Positions 17,116 through 27,199 of a stretch of 64,000 bases of DNA are shown here, piece after piece. The DNA lies in assembly GCA_024234075.1 (NCBI GenBank), contig JACKOV010000003.1:620001-684000 (forward strand). The letters are read 5' to 3'. The notes under the pieces are model-generated. The model saw nothing but the letters and a program-made list of their open reading frames with translations, searched no databases and was not told the DNA's origin. The position numbers and the translations under genes were made by a program. Source of the DNA: Nevskiaceae bacterium. GTDB taxonomy: Bacteria > Pseudomonadota > Gammaproteobacteria > Steroidobacterales > Steroidobacteraceae. Position 1 is the first letter of the stretch. Every line of letters starts with the position of its first letter.

Positions 17116-18510
17116 ATGCAGAAGATCGAAAGCGCACATGGGTTGGTGTACACCTGCACCAACCCCGAAGCGGTCGTGGCGCTGGAGCGCACGCTTCGAA
17201 GCTATCTCGCGTTCGACAAGGCCACCGGCTCCGAGATGAAGGCAATGCTGGCGCTCGATCCGACGATGCCGATGGCGCGCGTGATCCGCGGTTCGTTCCT
17301 GATGCTGATGGGCGTCGGCGTGCTGGTCGGGAGGGCGCGTGCCGAAGCCGAGTCGCTTGCCCGGGACGTCGCCGGGCTCGAACGGCGCGAGGCCATGCAT
17401 GTCGAGGCGCTGGCGGCGTGGTCCGGCGGTACGCTGCAGAAGGCTACCGCGCTGTGGACCGCCATCATGCTGGAATGGCCGCGAGACATTCTCGCGATAA
17501 AGCTGGCCAATTTCGGCAGCTTTTATCTGGGGCGGTCTCGGCAGGTCAGGGACGGTCCGGCCGCCGTCATCGATCACTGGGACCGCAGCGATCCGGAATA
17601 TTCGTATCTGCTGAGCCTGCATGGGTTCGGTCTGGAAGAATGTGGCGATTTCGGGCAAGCCGAACGGCTGGTGCGCGAGGCGTTGGCGATCAATCCGCGC
17701 GACCCCTGGGGTGTCCACGGGCTTGCCCACGTGCTCGAAGGTACCGAGCGGGTGGGCGAAGGAATCGAAAACGTCGAGCGCCTGCAGCCACACTGGTCCG
17801 AAGCGAACAACTTCCGCTATCACGTCGCCTGGCATCTGGCCCTGTTCCATTTCGAGAAGGGCGATCTCGACGGTGCGCTGGACGTCTACGATCGCCTCGT
17901 GTGCTCGGAGAAGGCGGTCGAGTACCTAGACATCTGCAACGACGCATCCATGCTGGTGCGGCTCGAGATCGCGGGCGTCGACGTCGGTGCACGCTGGAAG
18001 GCGGTCGCCGAAAAAGTCGCTGCGCGCAACGTCGAGCTGGTGATGGCCTTTCCGGATGTGCACTTCGTGCTGGCGCTGGCCAGCAGCGGCGACGCGGGGC
18101 ATCGCTCGATCGCCGAGGCCCTGTGCGCGAAGATGGACGAGTTCGCGCGGCGGATGGATTGCGACGATGCCGACGCTTATCGCCGAGCCGGTGCTGCGAT
18201 CGGTCGGGCCACCTTGCACTACCGCGACGGTCGGTATGCGGAAGCGGCCCGGTTGCTGATTGATGTCGAGCCCGACCTGCCGATCATCGGCGGCAGCAAT
18301 GCGCAGCGCGAGCTCTTCTGCGAGCTTGCAGCCGAATGCCTGTGGCGCGATGCACCCGCAGGCGTGGCGACGGGCAGTTACCTGGCGTCGCGAACCTTCC
18401 GCCGGCCCGGGGATTCGCGCTGGTGGAATCGCTATCTCTCGAACGTCGGGGCGGGCAAGCAAGGCCGGTTGCTTGCGGCGGCGCAGCGGCGCAGGACAGC
18501 TTCGACCTGA
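17116..18510 (+). CDS. TPR protein of the TTC38 family
   Basis: Predicted cytosolic protein of 464 residues, almost wholly helical with degenerate tetratricopeptide repeats. It opens with a family-like segment (YTCTNPEAVVALERTLRSYL) and carries HGFGLEECGDFGQAERLVREA and DPWGVHGLAHVLEG near residues 170-215, the diagnostic centre of TTC38-like proteins found from bacteria to humans. No catalytic motif is seen; TPR domains usually mediate protein contact, and no function is established for the family. It is co-directional with the acyl-CoA dehydrogenase 38 bases upstream, which hints at a shared acyl-CoA or amino acid degradation context. Confidence 0.82.
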   Translation: MQKIESAHGLVYTCTNPEAVVALERTLRSYLAFDKATGSEMKAMLALDPTMPMARVIRGSFLMLMGVGVLVGRARAEAESLARDVAGLERREAMHVEALAAWSGGTLQKATALWTAIMLEWPRDILAIKLANFGSFYLGRSRQVRDGPAAVIDHWDRSDPEYSYLLSLHGFGLEECGDFGQAERLVREALAINPRDPWGVHGLAHVLEGTERVGEGIENVERLQPHWSEANNFRYHVAWHLALFHFEKGDLDGALDVYDRLVCSEKAVEYLDICNDASMLVRLEIAGVDVGARWKAVAEKVAARNVELVMAFPDVHFVLALASSGDAGHRSIAEALCAKMDEFARRMDCDDADAYRRAGAAIGRATLHYRDGRYAEAARLLIDVEPDLPIIGGSNAQRELFCELAAECLWRDAPAGVATGSYLASRTFRRPGDSRWWNRYLSNVGAGKQGRLLAAAQRRRTAST

Positions 18511-18647
18511 GCGTACGCGGCCGGCCCGACCTGTCCTCTCGCCGTCGCCGGCACGATCGCGGCGGGTGCGTATCTCGATCAGATCGAGCGGATCATCACG
18601 GGCAGTTCTCTTGTCCGGCCCAGGCCATGCTGCCTGGTGGGTCGCCT

Positions 18648-19928
18648 TTACTCCCGCGGCGGCGGCTTGATGACTTCGTCGTAGGCGGTGGCGAAACGCT
18701 CGGCGGCGACATGCGGCATGCCGGCTTCGGCCGGCGAATCCGTCAGCGTCCGATGCAGTTCGCGGAACAGTTCCCAGTTGGAGGGCCGTGCGCCGACGAG
18801 ATTGCGGGTCGCCGAGCGCTCGAAGCGCTCCTCGAGATCCTTGGGTTCCAGCTGGTGCATCAGTTCGGCGCAGGCGGCCCGGGCGCCGGCTGCGAGGCCG
18901 TCGTCGTGGCGCTTGGCAAATTCGAAGTTCTGCCGCAACCACTGGCAGGCGTCGAGCCGGCGGCTGCTGTGACTCGCGAGCATCTGCTGCAGCAGGTCGT
19001 CGGCGGGGGTGGTCAGATTGAACGGCGGATCCTCGCTGTCGGACCGCGGCGGCGCGAGGCCGAATACCCGGGCCTGTTCGCGCTGGGTGAGGTCGAGATC
19101 CTTCAGTCCGACGATCGCTTCGCGCAGCAACTGGCCGGCGAGCTGCAGCATCGCTGCGGCCCCGTCTTGCGACAGGCTGGTCGGATCGAGTCCCGCGCCG
19201 CGGCACAGAGCCTCGAGTCCCGGGCGGGTGTCTCCGCCATACTGACCCTGCGGGCCGTAACTGCCGCCGTCGCGCTCGCCGGCGGCGAGGCGCTGCAGGC
19301 GTTCGAGGCGCCGCGCGGCGATGATGTCCGAGCTTTCCGTATGCGGTGCGGCGGATCGGCTGGCGGCGGCGCCGCGAGCGGCGCCGAAGGGCACGACGAC
19401 CGCCTGGCCGTAGGCGTTGCCGACCTGGAACGAATCGCTCTGCGCCGCATCCTTGTTGAACAGTGCGCTGGTGTTCAGCGAGGCATCCAGGTGACCCTCG
19501 ACCTGGGGCGGCAGGGTCGCGGCGGCCACCTGCAGTCCCGAGTCGCCGAGCAATTCGCGCTCGAGATCGACCCCGGCCACCTGTTCTGCGGGGTGCTGGG
19601 CCTCCGCTACGTCGATGGCGACCACGATCTGGTATTCGCCGAGCACCAGTATGTCGCCGTGATGCAGCTCGTACGGCGTCTGCTTCGGCATCGGGGTGTC
19701 GGTGTCGTTCAGGTAGGAGCCGTTGGTGCTGGTGTCTTCGAAGAACCAGCTGCCATGACGGAACAGGATGCGTCCGTGGCACCCCGAGATGTAACGCGCC
19801 GGATCCGGCAGGATCCAGTCGTTGTCGGCCGAACGGCCGATGGTACCGCCGCTGATGCCGAACACGATCGTTGCCCGGGGTCCCAGGGCACGGCGGTGTT
19901 CGCTGACGACGCGCAATCTCAATGCCAT
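18648..19928 (-). CDS. FHA-domain protein, TagH/ImpI-like
   Basis: Predicted cytosolic protein of 426 residues. An N-terminal FHA domain (about 5-100) has GGTIGRSADNDWILPD and TSTNGSYLN, the phosphothreonine-binding loops. The middle (about 120-210) is low-complexity. The C-terminal domain (about 225-425) has LLREAIVGLKDLDLTQRE, FNLTTPADDLLQQML and FRELHRTLTDSP, which resembles the C-terminal domain of type VI secretion-associated TagH/ImpI/VasC proteins. No other T6SS gene is present in the window, so it is an orphan or linked to another Thr-phosphorylation pathway. The ATG at 19928 was chosen because the FHA domain begins right after it. Confidence 0.75.
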   Translation of the reverse strand: MALRLRVVSEHRRALGPRATIVFGISGGTIGRSADNDWILPDPARYISGCHGRILFRHGSWFFEDTSTNGSYLNDTDTPMPKQTPYELHHGDILVLGEYQIVVAIDVAEAQHPAEQVAGVDLERELLGDSGLQVAAATLPPQVEGHLDASLNTSALFNKDAAQSDSFQVGNAYGQAVVVPFGAARGAAASRSAAPHTESSDIIAARRLERLQRLAAGERDGGSYGPQGQYGGDTRPGLEALCRGAGLDPTSLSQDGAAAMLQLAGQLLREAIVGLKDLDLTQREQARVFGLAPPRSDSEDPPFNLTTPADDLLQQMLASHSSRRLDACQWLRQNFEFAKRHDDGLAAGARAACAELMHQLEPKDLEERFERSATRNLVGARPSNWELFRELHRTLTDSPAEAGMPHVAAERFATAYDEVIKPPPRE

Positions 19929-20016
19929 GGTCGGGAAGCCGGCCTCCACAGTCGCGGCCCGGCGCCGGCCGGGCGGCCGGGCGTTCGCCGGCCGGCGGCG
20001 CGGCGGGCTTCGGCCC

Positions 20017-20022
20017 TATAAT
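20017..20022 (+). promoter_or_regulatory. -10 element (TATAAT) before DUF1820/purL
   Basis: A perfect TATAAT stands 36 bases before the DUF1820 start, in the region divergent from the FHA gene. No good -35 hexamer is seen at 17-18 bases upstream, where the sequence is GC-only, so an activator or an unusual -35 would be needed. It could serve a DUF1820-purL transcript. Confidence 0.45.
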
Positions 20023-20057
20023 GTCGGTCCACGTTATCAACCGGTTACGCCAAGCCG

Positions 20058-20411
20058 ATGGCCGCAAGTCACATTTTCAAGATCATGTTCGTGAATCAGG
20101 GCAAGGTTTACGAGATTTACGCCCGCAAGGTCAGCTACGGCAGCCTGTTCGGCTTCATCGAGGTCGAGGAGCTGATTTTCGGCACCCGCTCCTCGGTGGT
20201 GGTCGATCCCAGCGAGGAGCGGATCAAAGCGGAATTCAGCGGGGTCAAGCGCAGTTTCCTGCCGCTGCAGTCGATCTTGCGGATCGACGAAGTGGCCAAA
20301 GCGGGTGCCGGGGTCAGCAAGATCTCGGCCCTCGAAGGTTCCAACGTCGCCCAGTTTCCGGTGTCGCCGACGTTCCCGCCGCCGGCCGGTGAGCCGGGTT
20401 CCAGGAAGTAG
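20058..20411 (+). CDS. DUF1820 family protein
   Basis: Predicted cytosolic protein of 117 residues, matching DUF1820 by HIFKIMFVNQGKVYEIYARK, then LFGFIEVEELIFG and FLPLQSILRIDEVAKAG. This family of about 100-120 residues is conserved in gammaproteobacteria and has no known function. The C-terminal 25 residues are Pro- and Gly-rich and probably disordered. It ends 11 bases before purL and is likely co-transcribed with it, but no purine role is established. Confidence 0.85.
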   Translation: MAASHIFKIMFVNQGKVYEIYARKVSYGSLFGFIEVEELIFGTRSSVVVDPSEERIKAEFSGVKRSFLPLQSILRIDEVAKAGAGVSKISALEGSNVAQFPVSPTFPPPAGEPGSRK

Positions 20412-20422
20412 TCCGTTCCCAC

Positions 20423-23400
20423 ATGCTCGTTCTTCGCGGTGCCGAGGCACTTTCTCCGTTCCGGATCGACAAGCTCCACGAGCGCCTGGCATCCGCCGAC
20501 GCCACGGTGACCGTCGCCGAGGCTCGCTGGCTGCATCTGGTCGATGTCGCCCGGCCACTCGACGCCGACGAAACCGCGCGCCTCGAAGCGCTGCTGCACT
20601 ACGGGCCGCGTGAAGCGGCAGCAGCGGTCGACGCGCCGCCCGGGGCCAGCGGGGCCTTGGTGCTGGTGGTGCCACGGGCCGGCACGATTTCGCCCTGGTC
20701 CAGCAAGGCGACCGATATCGCGCAGGTCTGCGGTCTGAGCGCCGTGCGGCGGATCGAGCGCGGGGTGGCCTATCGTCTGAGGGCCGTGGAGGGCAACTGG
20801 TCCGCGGCGCGACTGCAGGCGCTCGCGCCGCTGCTGCACGATCGCATGACCGAGAGCGTACTGTTCGATCTGGCTTCGGCCGAGGTGCTGTTCGAGCGCG
20901 AGGCGGCCCGGCCGCTGCGCCGGGTGTCGCTGGCGCGCGGCCGCGAGTCGCTGCTGGCCGCCGATGCCGAGCTGGGTCTGGCGCTGTCGGATGACGAGAT
21001 CGACTACCTGCTGCAGGCCTTCGCTGCGCTGGGTCGTGATCCGACCGATGTCGAGCTGATGATGTTCGCGCAGGCCAATTCCGAGCACTGCCGCCACAAG
21101 ATCTTCAATGCCAGCTGGGTCATCGACGGCCGGCCGCGCGACAAGTCACTGTTTGCGATGATCCGCAACACCCATGAGCGCAATCCTGCCGGTGTGCTCT
21201 CGGCTTATCGCGACAACGCGGCGGTGATCGAGGGCGCGGCCGAGGGGTTGCGCTGGTTCGCGGATCCGGCCGATCACGTCTACCGCGGCCGGCGCGAGCC
21301 GATCGACATCCTGATGAAGGTCGAGACGCACAATCACCCGACGGCCATCTCGCCGTTTCCGGGCGCCTCGACCGGCTCGGGCGGCGAGATCCGCGACGAG
21401 GGCGCGACCGGGCGCGGCGCGAAGCCCAAGGCGGGTCTGGTGGGTTTCTCGGTATCGCATCTGCGCATTCCGGGCCATCAGCGACCCTGGGAGCAGACAC
21501 TGGGCAAGCCGGCGCGGATCGCTTCGGCGCTGGAGATCATGCTCGAAGGCCCGATCGGCGCGGCGGCCTTCAACAACGAATTCGGCCGTCCGGGCATCGC
21601 CGGCTATTTCCGTACGCTCGAGCTGCAGGCGCCCGGTGATCCACCGGGTCGTGCCCGCGGTTACCACAAGCCCATCATGATCGCCGGCGGCCTCGGCAAC
21701 GTGCGCCGGCCGCATATCGAGAAGGCCGATTGCCCGGTCGGCGCCAAAGTGGTCGTGCTCGGCGGCCCGTCGATGCTGATCGGCCTGGGGGGCGGGGCTG
21801 CGTCCTCGGTCGGCGCCGGCAGCTCCAGCGTCGATCTCGACTTCGCGTCGGTGCAGCGCGGCAATCCGGAGATGCAGCGCCGTGCGCAGGAAGTCATCGA
21901 TCGCTGCTGGGCGCTCGGTGACGCCAATCCGATCCTGCTGATCCACGACGTCGGTGCCGGCGGCTTGTCGAATGCAGTGCCGGAGGCCGTGGCGCATAGT
22001 CAGCGCGGTGCACTGATCGACCTGCGCGCAGTGCCGAACGACGAACCGGGCATGTCGCCGATGGAACTGTGGTGCAACGAGTCGCAGGAGCGCTACGTGC
22101 TGGTGGTCGCCGCCGACCGCACCGCCGAGCTCGAGGCGCTGTGCGCGCGCGAGCGTTGCCCGGTGGCGGTGGTCGGCACCTTGACCGACGATGGCCGATT
22201 GCGGGTCGTCGATGCACTGCTCGGCAACGAACCGGTGGACATGCCGCTCGAGGTGCTGCTGGGCAAGGCGCCGCGGATGACGCGCGACGTCGCGAGCCGC
22301 AAGCCGCCGTCGCGGCCGCTCGAGCTCGACGGATTGTCGCTGCGTGAGCTGGCGTATCGCGTGCTGCGGTTGCCGGCGGTCGCCGACAAGACCTTCCTGA
22401 TCACCATCGGCGATCGCAGCGTGGGCGGCATGATCCATCGCGACCCGATGGTCGGTCCCTGGCAGGTCGCGGTCGGCGATGTCGCCGTCACGGTTGCGGA
22501 CTACGACGGCACGGCCGGCGAGGCGATGGCGATCGGCGAACGCACGCCGGTTGCCGTGCTCGATGCGCCGGCTTCAGGACGTCTGGCGGTCGGTGAGGCC
22601 CTGACCAATCTGCTCGCCGCCGACGTGGCGTCGCTGCAGGATGTCCGGTTGTCGGCGAACTGGATGGCCGCTTGCGGCGAGCCTGGCGAGGACGCCGCGT
22701 TGTACGCCACGGTCGAGGCCGTCGGCGAGCAGCTCTGTCCGACGCTGGGTATTGCGATCCCGGTCGGCAAGGACTCGCTGTCGATGCGCACCGCCTGGAA
22801 GGAGGCTGACGGATCGCAGCGCGCCGTGGTGGCGCCGGTCTCGCTGATCGTTTCGGCGTTTGCTCCGCTGGCGGACGTGCGCCGCACGCTGACGCCGCAG
22901 TTGCGGCTCGATTGCGGCGAGACGGTGTTGCTGCTGGTCGACTTCGGTCGCGGCCGCAACCGGCTTGGCGGTTCGGCGCTGGCCCAGGTGTGTGGCCAGC
23001 TCGGGGACGTCGTTCCGGATTTCGACGATCCGGCGCTGATGCGCGGTTTGGTCGCGGCGTTGCACGAGTTGCGGGCTGCCGGTCAGGTACTGGCCTACCA
23101 CGACCGTGCCGACGGCGGCCTGTTCGCAACCCTGGTGGAGATGGCGTTCGCGGGCCATTGCGGCCTGCAGATCGAGTTGCCGGCGTCGCGTGGTGATCTG
23201 CTCGGCGAGCTGTTCGCCGAGGAACTTGGCGTGGTGCTGCAGGTACGGGCGAGCGATCTCGAACAGGTTCGCGAGGTGTTCGCCCGCCACGGTCTCGGCG
23301 GCGACGAGGTCGTGCTGGCGATCGGCCGGCCCGACCCGAAGGATCCGCGTGTCGCGATCCGCGGCGACGATTCGCAGCTCGTGCTCGACGAGTCCTGGGA

Positions 23401-24352
23401 AGACCTGCGGCGCGCCTGGTCCGAGACCTCCTGGCTGATGCGCAGCCTGCGCGACGATCCGGCCTGCGCCCGCGAGGAATTCGAGACGGCCACGTGCTGG
23501 AAGACGCCGCCGCTGCAGGTGGCGCTGCGTTTCGATCCGACCGAAGACGTGGCTGCCCCGTACATCGCGCGTGGCGCGCGGCCCAAGGTGGCGGTGCTGC
23601 GCGAGCAGGGTGTCAACAGCCAGGCCGAGATGGCCGCGGCGTTCGCACGGGCCGGATTCGAGGCCCACGACGTGCACATGACCGACCTGATCGGTGGCCG
23701 TCGCCAGCTCGCGGATTTCCAGGTGCTGGTGGCCTGCGGCGGGTTTTCCTATGGCGACGTGCTCGGTGCGGGCGAGGGCTGGGCCAAGTCGATCCAGTTC
23801 AACGAGCACCTGCGCGAGCAGTTCGTGGCGTTCTTCCGGCATCCTGACACGCTTTCGCTCGGCGTCTGCAACGGCTGCCAGATGATGTCGGCGCTCGCCA
23901 GCCTGATCCCGGGCGCATCGAACTGGCCGCGCTTCGTGCGCAACCGCAGCGAGCAGTTCGAAGGCCGCCTCGGCCTGGTCGAGGTATTGCCGTCGCCGTC
24001 GCTGCTGCTCGAAGGCATGACCGGCTCGCTGCTGCCGATCGCGGTCGCGCACGGCGAAGGGCGGGCAGAGTTCGCCCACGAGTCCGGCGCCCGAGCTTGC
24101 CACGACGCCGGCCTGGTTCCGCTGCGCTACGCCCTCGGCCCCGGCGTCGTTGCCACGACCTATCCCGCGAACCCCAACGGCTCGCCGCTCGGCATCGCCG
24201 CCATGACCACCACCGATGGTCGCGTGACCATCACCATGCCGCATCCGGAGCGTGTGTTCCGTTACGTGCAGCATTCCTGGGCGCCGGCGGGGGCGGGCGA
24301 GGATTCGGGGTGGATGCGGATGTTTCGCAACGCCCGGCGCGCGTTGGGCTGA
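20423..24352 (+). CDS. purL: Phosphoribosylformylglycinamidine synthase
   Basis: Large single-chain FGAM synthase of 1309 residues, fourth step of purine synthesis: FGAR, glutamine and ATP to FGAM. In order: PurS-like N-terminal part (about 1-150), linker, two AIRS-like synthetase halves (about 215-1030, with FAQANSEHCRHKIFNASW and KVETHNHPTAISPFPGASTG) and a C-terminal glutamine amidotransferase domain with nucleophile Cys1149 (LGVCNGCQMM) and HGEGRAEF. Length is normal for the gammaproteobacterial type. It follows DUF1820 by 11 bases. In E. coli it adjoins mltF and tadA, which here lie 5-9 kb upstream. Confidence 0.97.
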   Translation: MLVLRGAEALSPFRIDKLHERLASADATVTVAEARWLHLVDVARPLDADETARLEALLHYGPREAAAAVDAPPGASGALVLVVPRAGTISPWSSKATDIAQVCGLSAVRRIERGVAYRLRAVEGNWSAARLQALAPLLHDRMTESVLFDLASAEVLFEREAARPLRRVSLARGRESLLAADAELGLALSDDEIDYLLQAFAALGRDPTDVELMMFAQANSEHCRHKIFNASWVIDGRPRDKSLFAMIRNTHERNPAGVLSAYRDNAAVIEGAAEGLRWFADPADHVYRGRREPIDILMKVETHNHPTAISPFPGASTGSGGEIRDEGATGRGAKPKAGLVGFSVSHLRIPGHQRPWEQTLGKPARIASALEIMLEGPIGAAAFNNEFGRPGIAGYFRTLELQAPGDPPGRARGYHKPIMIAGGLGNVRRPHIEKADCPVGAKVVVLGGPSMLIGLGGGAASSVGAGSSSVDLDFASVQRGNPEMQRRAQEVIDRCWALGDANPILLIHDVGAGGLSNAVPEAVAHSQRGALIDLRAVPNDEPGMSPMELWCNESQERYVLVVAADRTAELEALCARERCPVAVVGTLTDDGRLRVVDALLGNEPVDMPLEVLLGKAPRMTRDVASRKPPSRPLELDGLSLRELAYRVLRLPAVADKTFLITIGDRSVGGMIHRDPMVGPWQVAVGDVAVTVADYDGTAGEAMAIGERTPVAVLDAPASGRLAVGEALTNLLAADVASLQDVRLSANWMAACGEPGEDAALYATVEAVGEQLCPTLGIAIPVGKDSLSMRTAWKEADGSQRAVVAPVSLIVSAFAPLADVRRTLTPQLRLDCGETVLLLVDFGRGRNRLGGSALAQVCGQLGDVVPDFDDPALMRGLVAALHELRAAGQVLAYHDRADGGLFATLVEMAFAGHCGLQIELPASRGDLLGELFAEELGVVLQVRASDLEQVREVFARHGLGGDEVVLAIGRPDPKDPRVAIRGDDSQLVLDESWEDLRRAWSETSWLMRSLRDDPACAREEFETATCWKTPPLQVALRFDPTEDVAAPYIARGARPKVAVLREQGVNSQAEMAAAFARAGFEAHDVHMTDLIGGRRQLADFQVLVACGGFSYGDVLGAGEGWAKSIQFNEHLREQFVAFFRHPDTLSLGVCNGCQMMSALASLIPGASNWPRFVRNRSEQFEGRLGLVEVLPSPSLLLEGMTGSLLPIAVAHGEGRAEFAHESGARACHDAGLVPLRYALGPGVVATTYPANPNGSPLGIAAMTTTDGRVTITMPHPERVFRYVQHSWAPAGAGEDSGWMRMFRNARRALG

Positions 24353-24358
24353 GGGGTG

Positions 24359-24394
24359 ATTTGGTCTTTATAAAAGCCCAAATGGACCTATACT
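24359..24394 (+). promoter_or_regulatory. Promoter and operator candidate of the RES/Xre pair
   Basis: TATACT (24389-24394) is a likely -10, five bases before the antitoxin ATG, so the message would be leaderless or nearly so unless another start is used. Just upstream, ATTTGG (24359-24364) and CCAAAT (24378-24383) form an inverted repeat around an AT-rich spacer. This is the kind of site an autoregulating Xre antitoxin would bind. The AT-rich patch stands out in a GC-rich setting. Confidence 0.5.
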
Positions 24395-24398
24395 GTGC

Positions 24399-24863
24399 AT
24401 GACTGCCATGGAGAACGTGGTGCACAGCGCGCTGATCGACGAGATTCTGGGTCCTTTACCCGGGTCTCGGGTTCCAAAGGGCAGCGGGTTTCTGGCGGAG
24501 CTGCACCAATTGATCGGCAAAGGGGTGCCGGCCCGGGTTATCGGGAAGCTCGAAAAGATCCTCGGGCTCTCGCCCCCGCAAAGCGCGCGGCTGCTCGCCG
24601 TCAGTGAAACCTCGCGCAAGCGGTTCAGGCAATCCCCCGCGAGGCGATTGGACGAAGCCGTTTCCGACCGCATCGTGCGCCTGGTCAGCACGCTGGCCGA
24701 GGCGGCGGACGTCTTCGGCGAAGACGCCAAGGCCATTGCCTGGTTCAAGACACCGAGCCTGGTATTGAACGGACAGTCGCCTCTCGATCTTATGACGAGC
24801 GATCCGGGGGCGAAGATGGTGCGCGACGAACTGAACCGGATTCGCTATGGGCACTGGGCGTGA
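24399..24863 (+). CDS. Antitoxin of RES/Xre toxin-antitoxin pair
   Basis: Predicted 154-residue protein of the MbcA/ParS/Xre antitoxin family. An N-terminal helix-turn-helix-like half (about 25-80, VIGKLEKILGLSPPQSARLLAVSETS) should bind DNA, and the C-terminal half (about 85-154) has DVFGEDAKAIAWFKTPSL and the family's hallmark GQSPLDLMTSDPGAKMVRDEL with terminal RIRYGHWA. That C-terminal end normally plugs the RES toxin active site. Its stop overlaps the toxin start by four bases (ATGA frame overlap), as usual for such pairs. Predicted autorepressor. Confidence 0.88.
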   Translation: MTAMENVVHSALIDEILGPLPGSRVPKGSGFLAELHQLIGKGVPARVIGKLEKILGLSPPQSARLLAVSETSRKRFRQSPARRLDEAVSDRIVRLVSTLAEAADVFGEDAKAIAWFKTPSLVLNGQSPLDLMTSDPGAKMVRDELNRIRYGHWA

Positions 24864-25324
24864 TCACTGTCCATCGCCTGGTCGCCGCGCGCGTCCGGGA
24901 GTCCGCCTGGAATGGCGACGGTGGATTATACGTGGACGGCCGCTGGCATTCGCCCGGGCGCCGGATCGTCTACACGGCGCAATCCTTGTCTCTCGCGCAG
25001 CTGGAGATCCTGGTCCATATCTCCGACCGTCAGCAACTGCCGGCACTCAGTCTCGCGCAGGCCTCGATTCCCGAAACGCTTTCCATCCAGACGATCGAGG
25101 CGGCAGACCTGCCGGCGCACTGGCGGCAATTCTCGCCCTATAGCGAGGAAACGCAGCGACTGGGCATGCAATGGCTGACGCGAGCCCGCAGTCCGGTATT
25201 GAAAGTACCCTCGGCGATCAGCGCAGCGGAATGGAATTTCCTGTTGAACCCGGCGCACCCGGAGTTCGGGCAGGTGCGGCTGGGTGAACCCAAACCCTTC
25301 GCCATGGATCCGCGCTTGCCCTGA
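24860..25324 (+). CDS. RES-domain toxin
   Basis: Predicted 154-residue RES toxin. Known RES toxins (MbcT, Res) degrade or modify NAD+. The Arg-Glu-Ser landmarks are visible: GGLYVDGRWHSPGRRIVYTA near residue 20-40, then SLAQLEILVHI with the conserved Glu, and the Ser in VPSAISAAEWNFLLNPAHPEF near 115-135. Length is typical. The start overlaps the antitoxin end. It is convergent with ettA. All expected motifs are present, so the toxin looks intact. Confidence 0.88.
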   Translation: MITVHRLVAARVRESAWNGDGGLYVDGRWHSPGRRIVYTAQSLSLAQLEILVHISDRQQLPALSLAQASIPETLSIQTIEAADLPAHWRQFSPYSEETQRLGMQWLTRARSPVLKVPSAISAAEWNFLLNPAHPEFGQVRLGEPKPFAMDPRLP

Positions 25325-25404
25325 CGGGGATGAGGGCGTGAATGGCCGACGTCCGTCCGTTCAGACGGGCAATCATCCGTGCAGCAGGCGCAGGTCAGCT
25401 ACGC

Positions 25405-27078
<1,674 letters not shown>

Positions 27079-27199
27079 GGACTCGACGGAGGGCTGGGGA
27101 AAGGGGCGCGCATTATGTCGGAGTCGGGCGTCCGAGCGGTAGGGCGGGGCTGTGGTAACCTGCCTGTCTCGTGCCAGATCGGGCCGCGAACGGGTTGCA

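Noticed and set aside
18648..19928. Type VI secretion locus
   Set aside because: Only the FHA protein resembles a T6SS accessory; no tss genes are present in the window.
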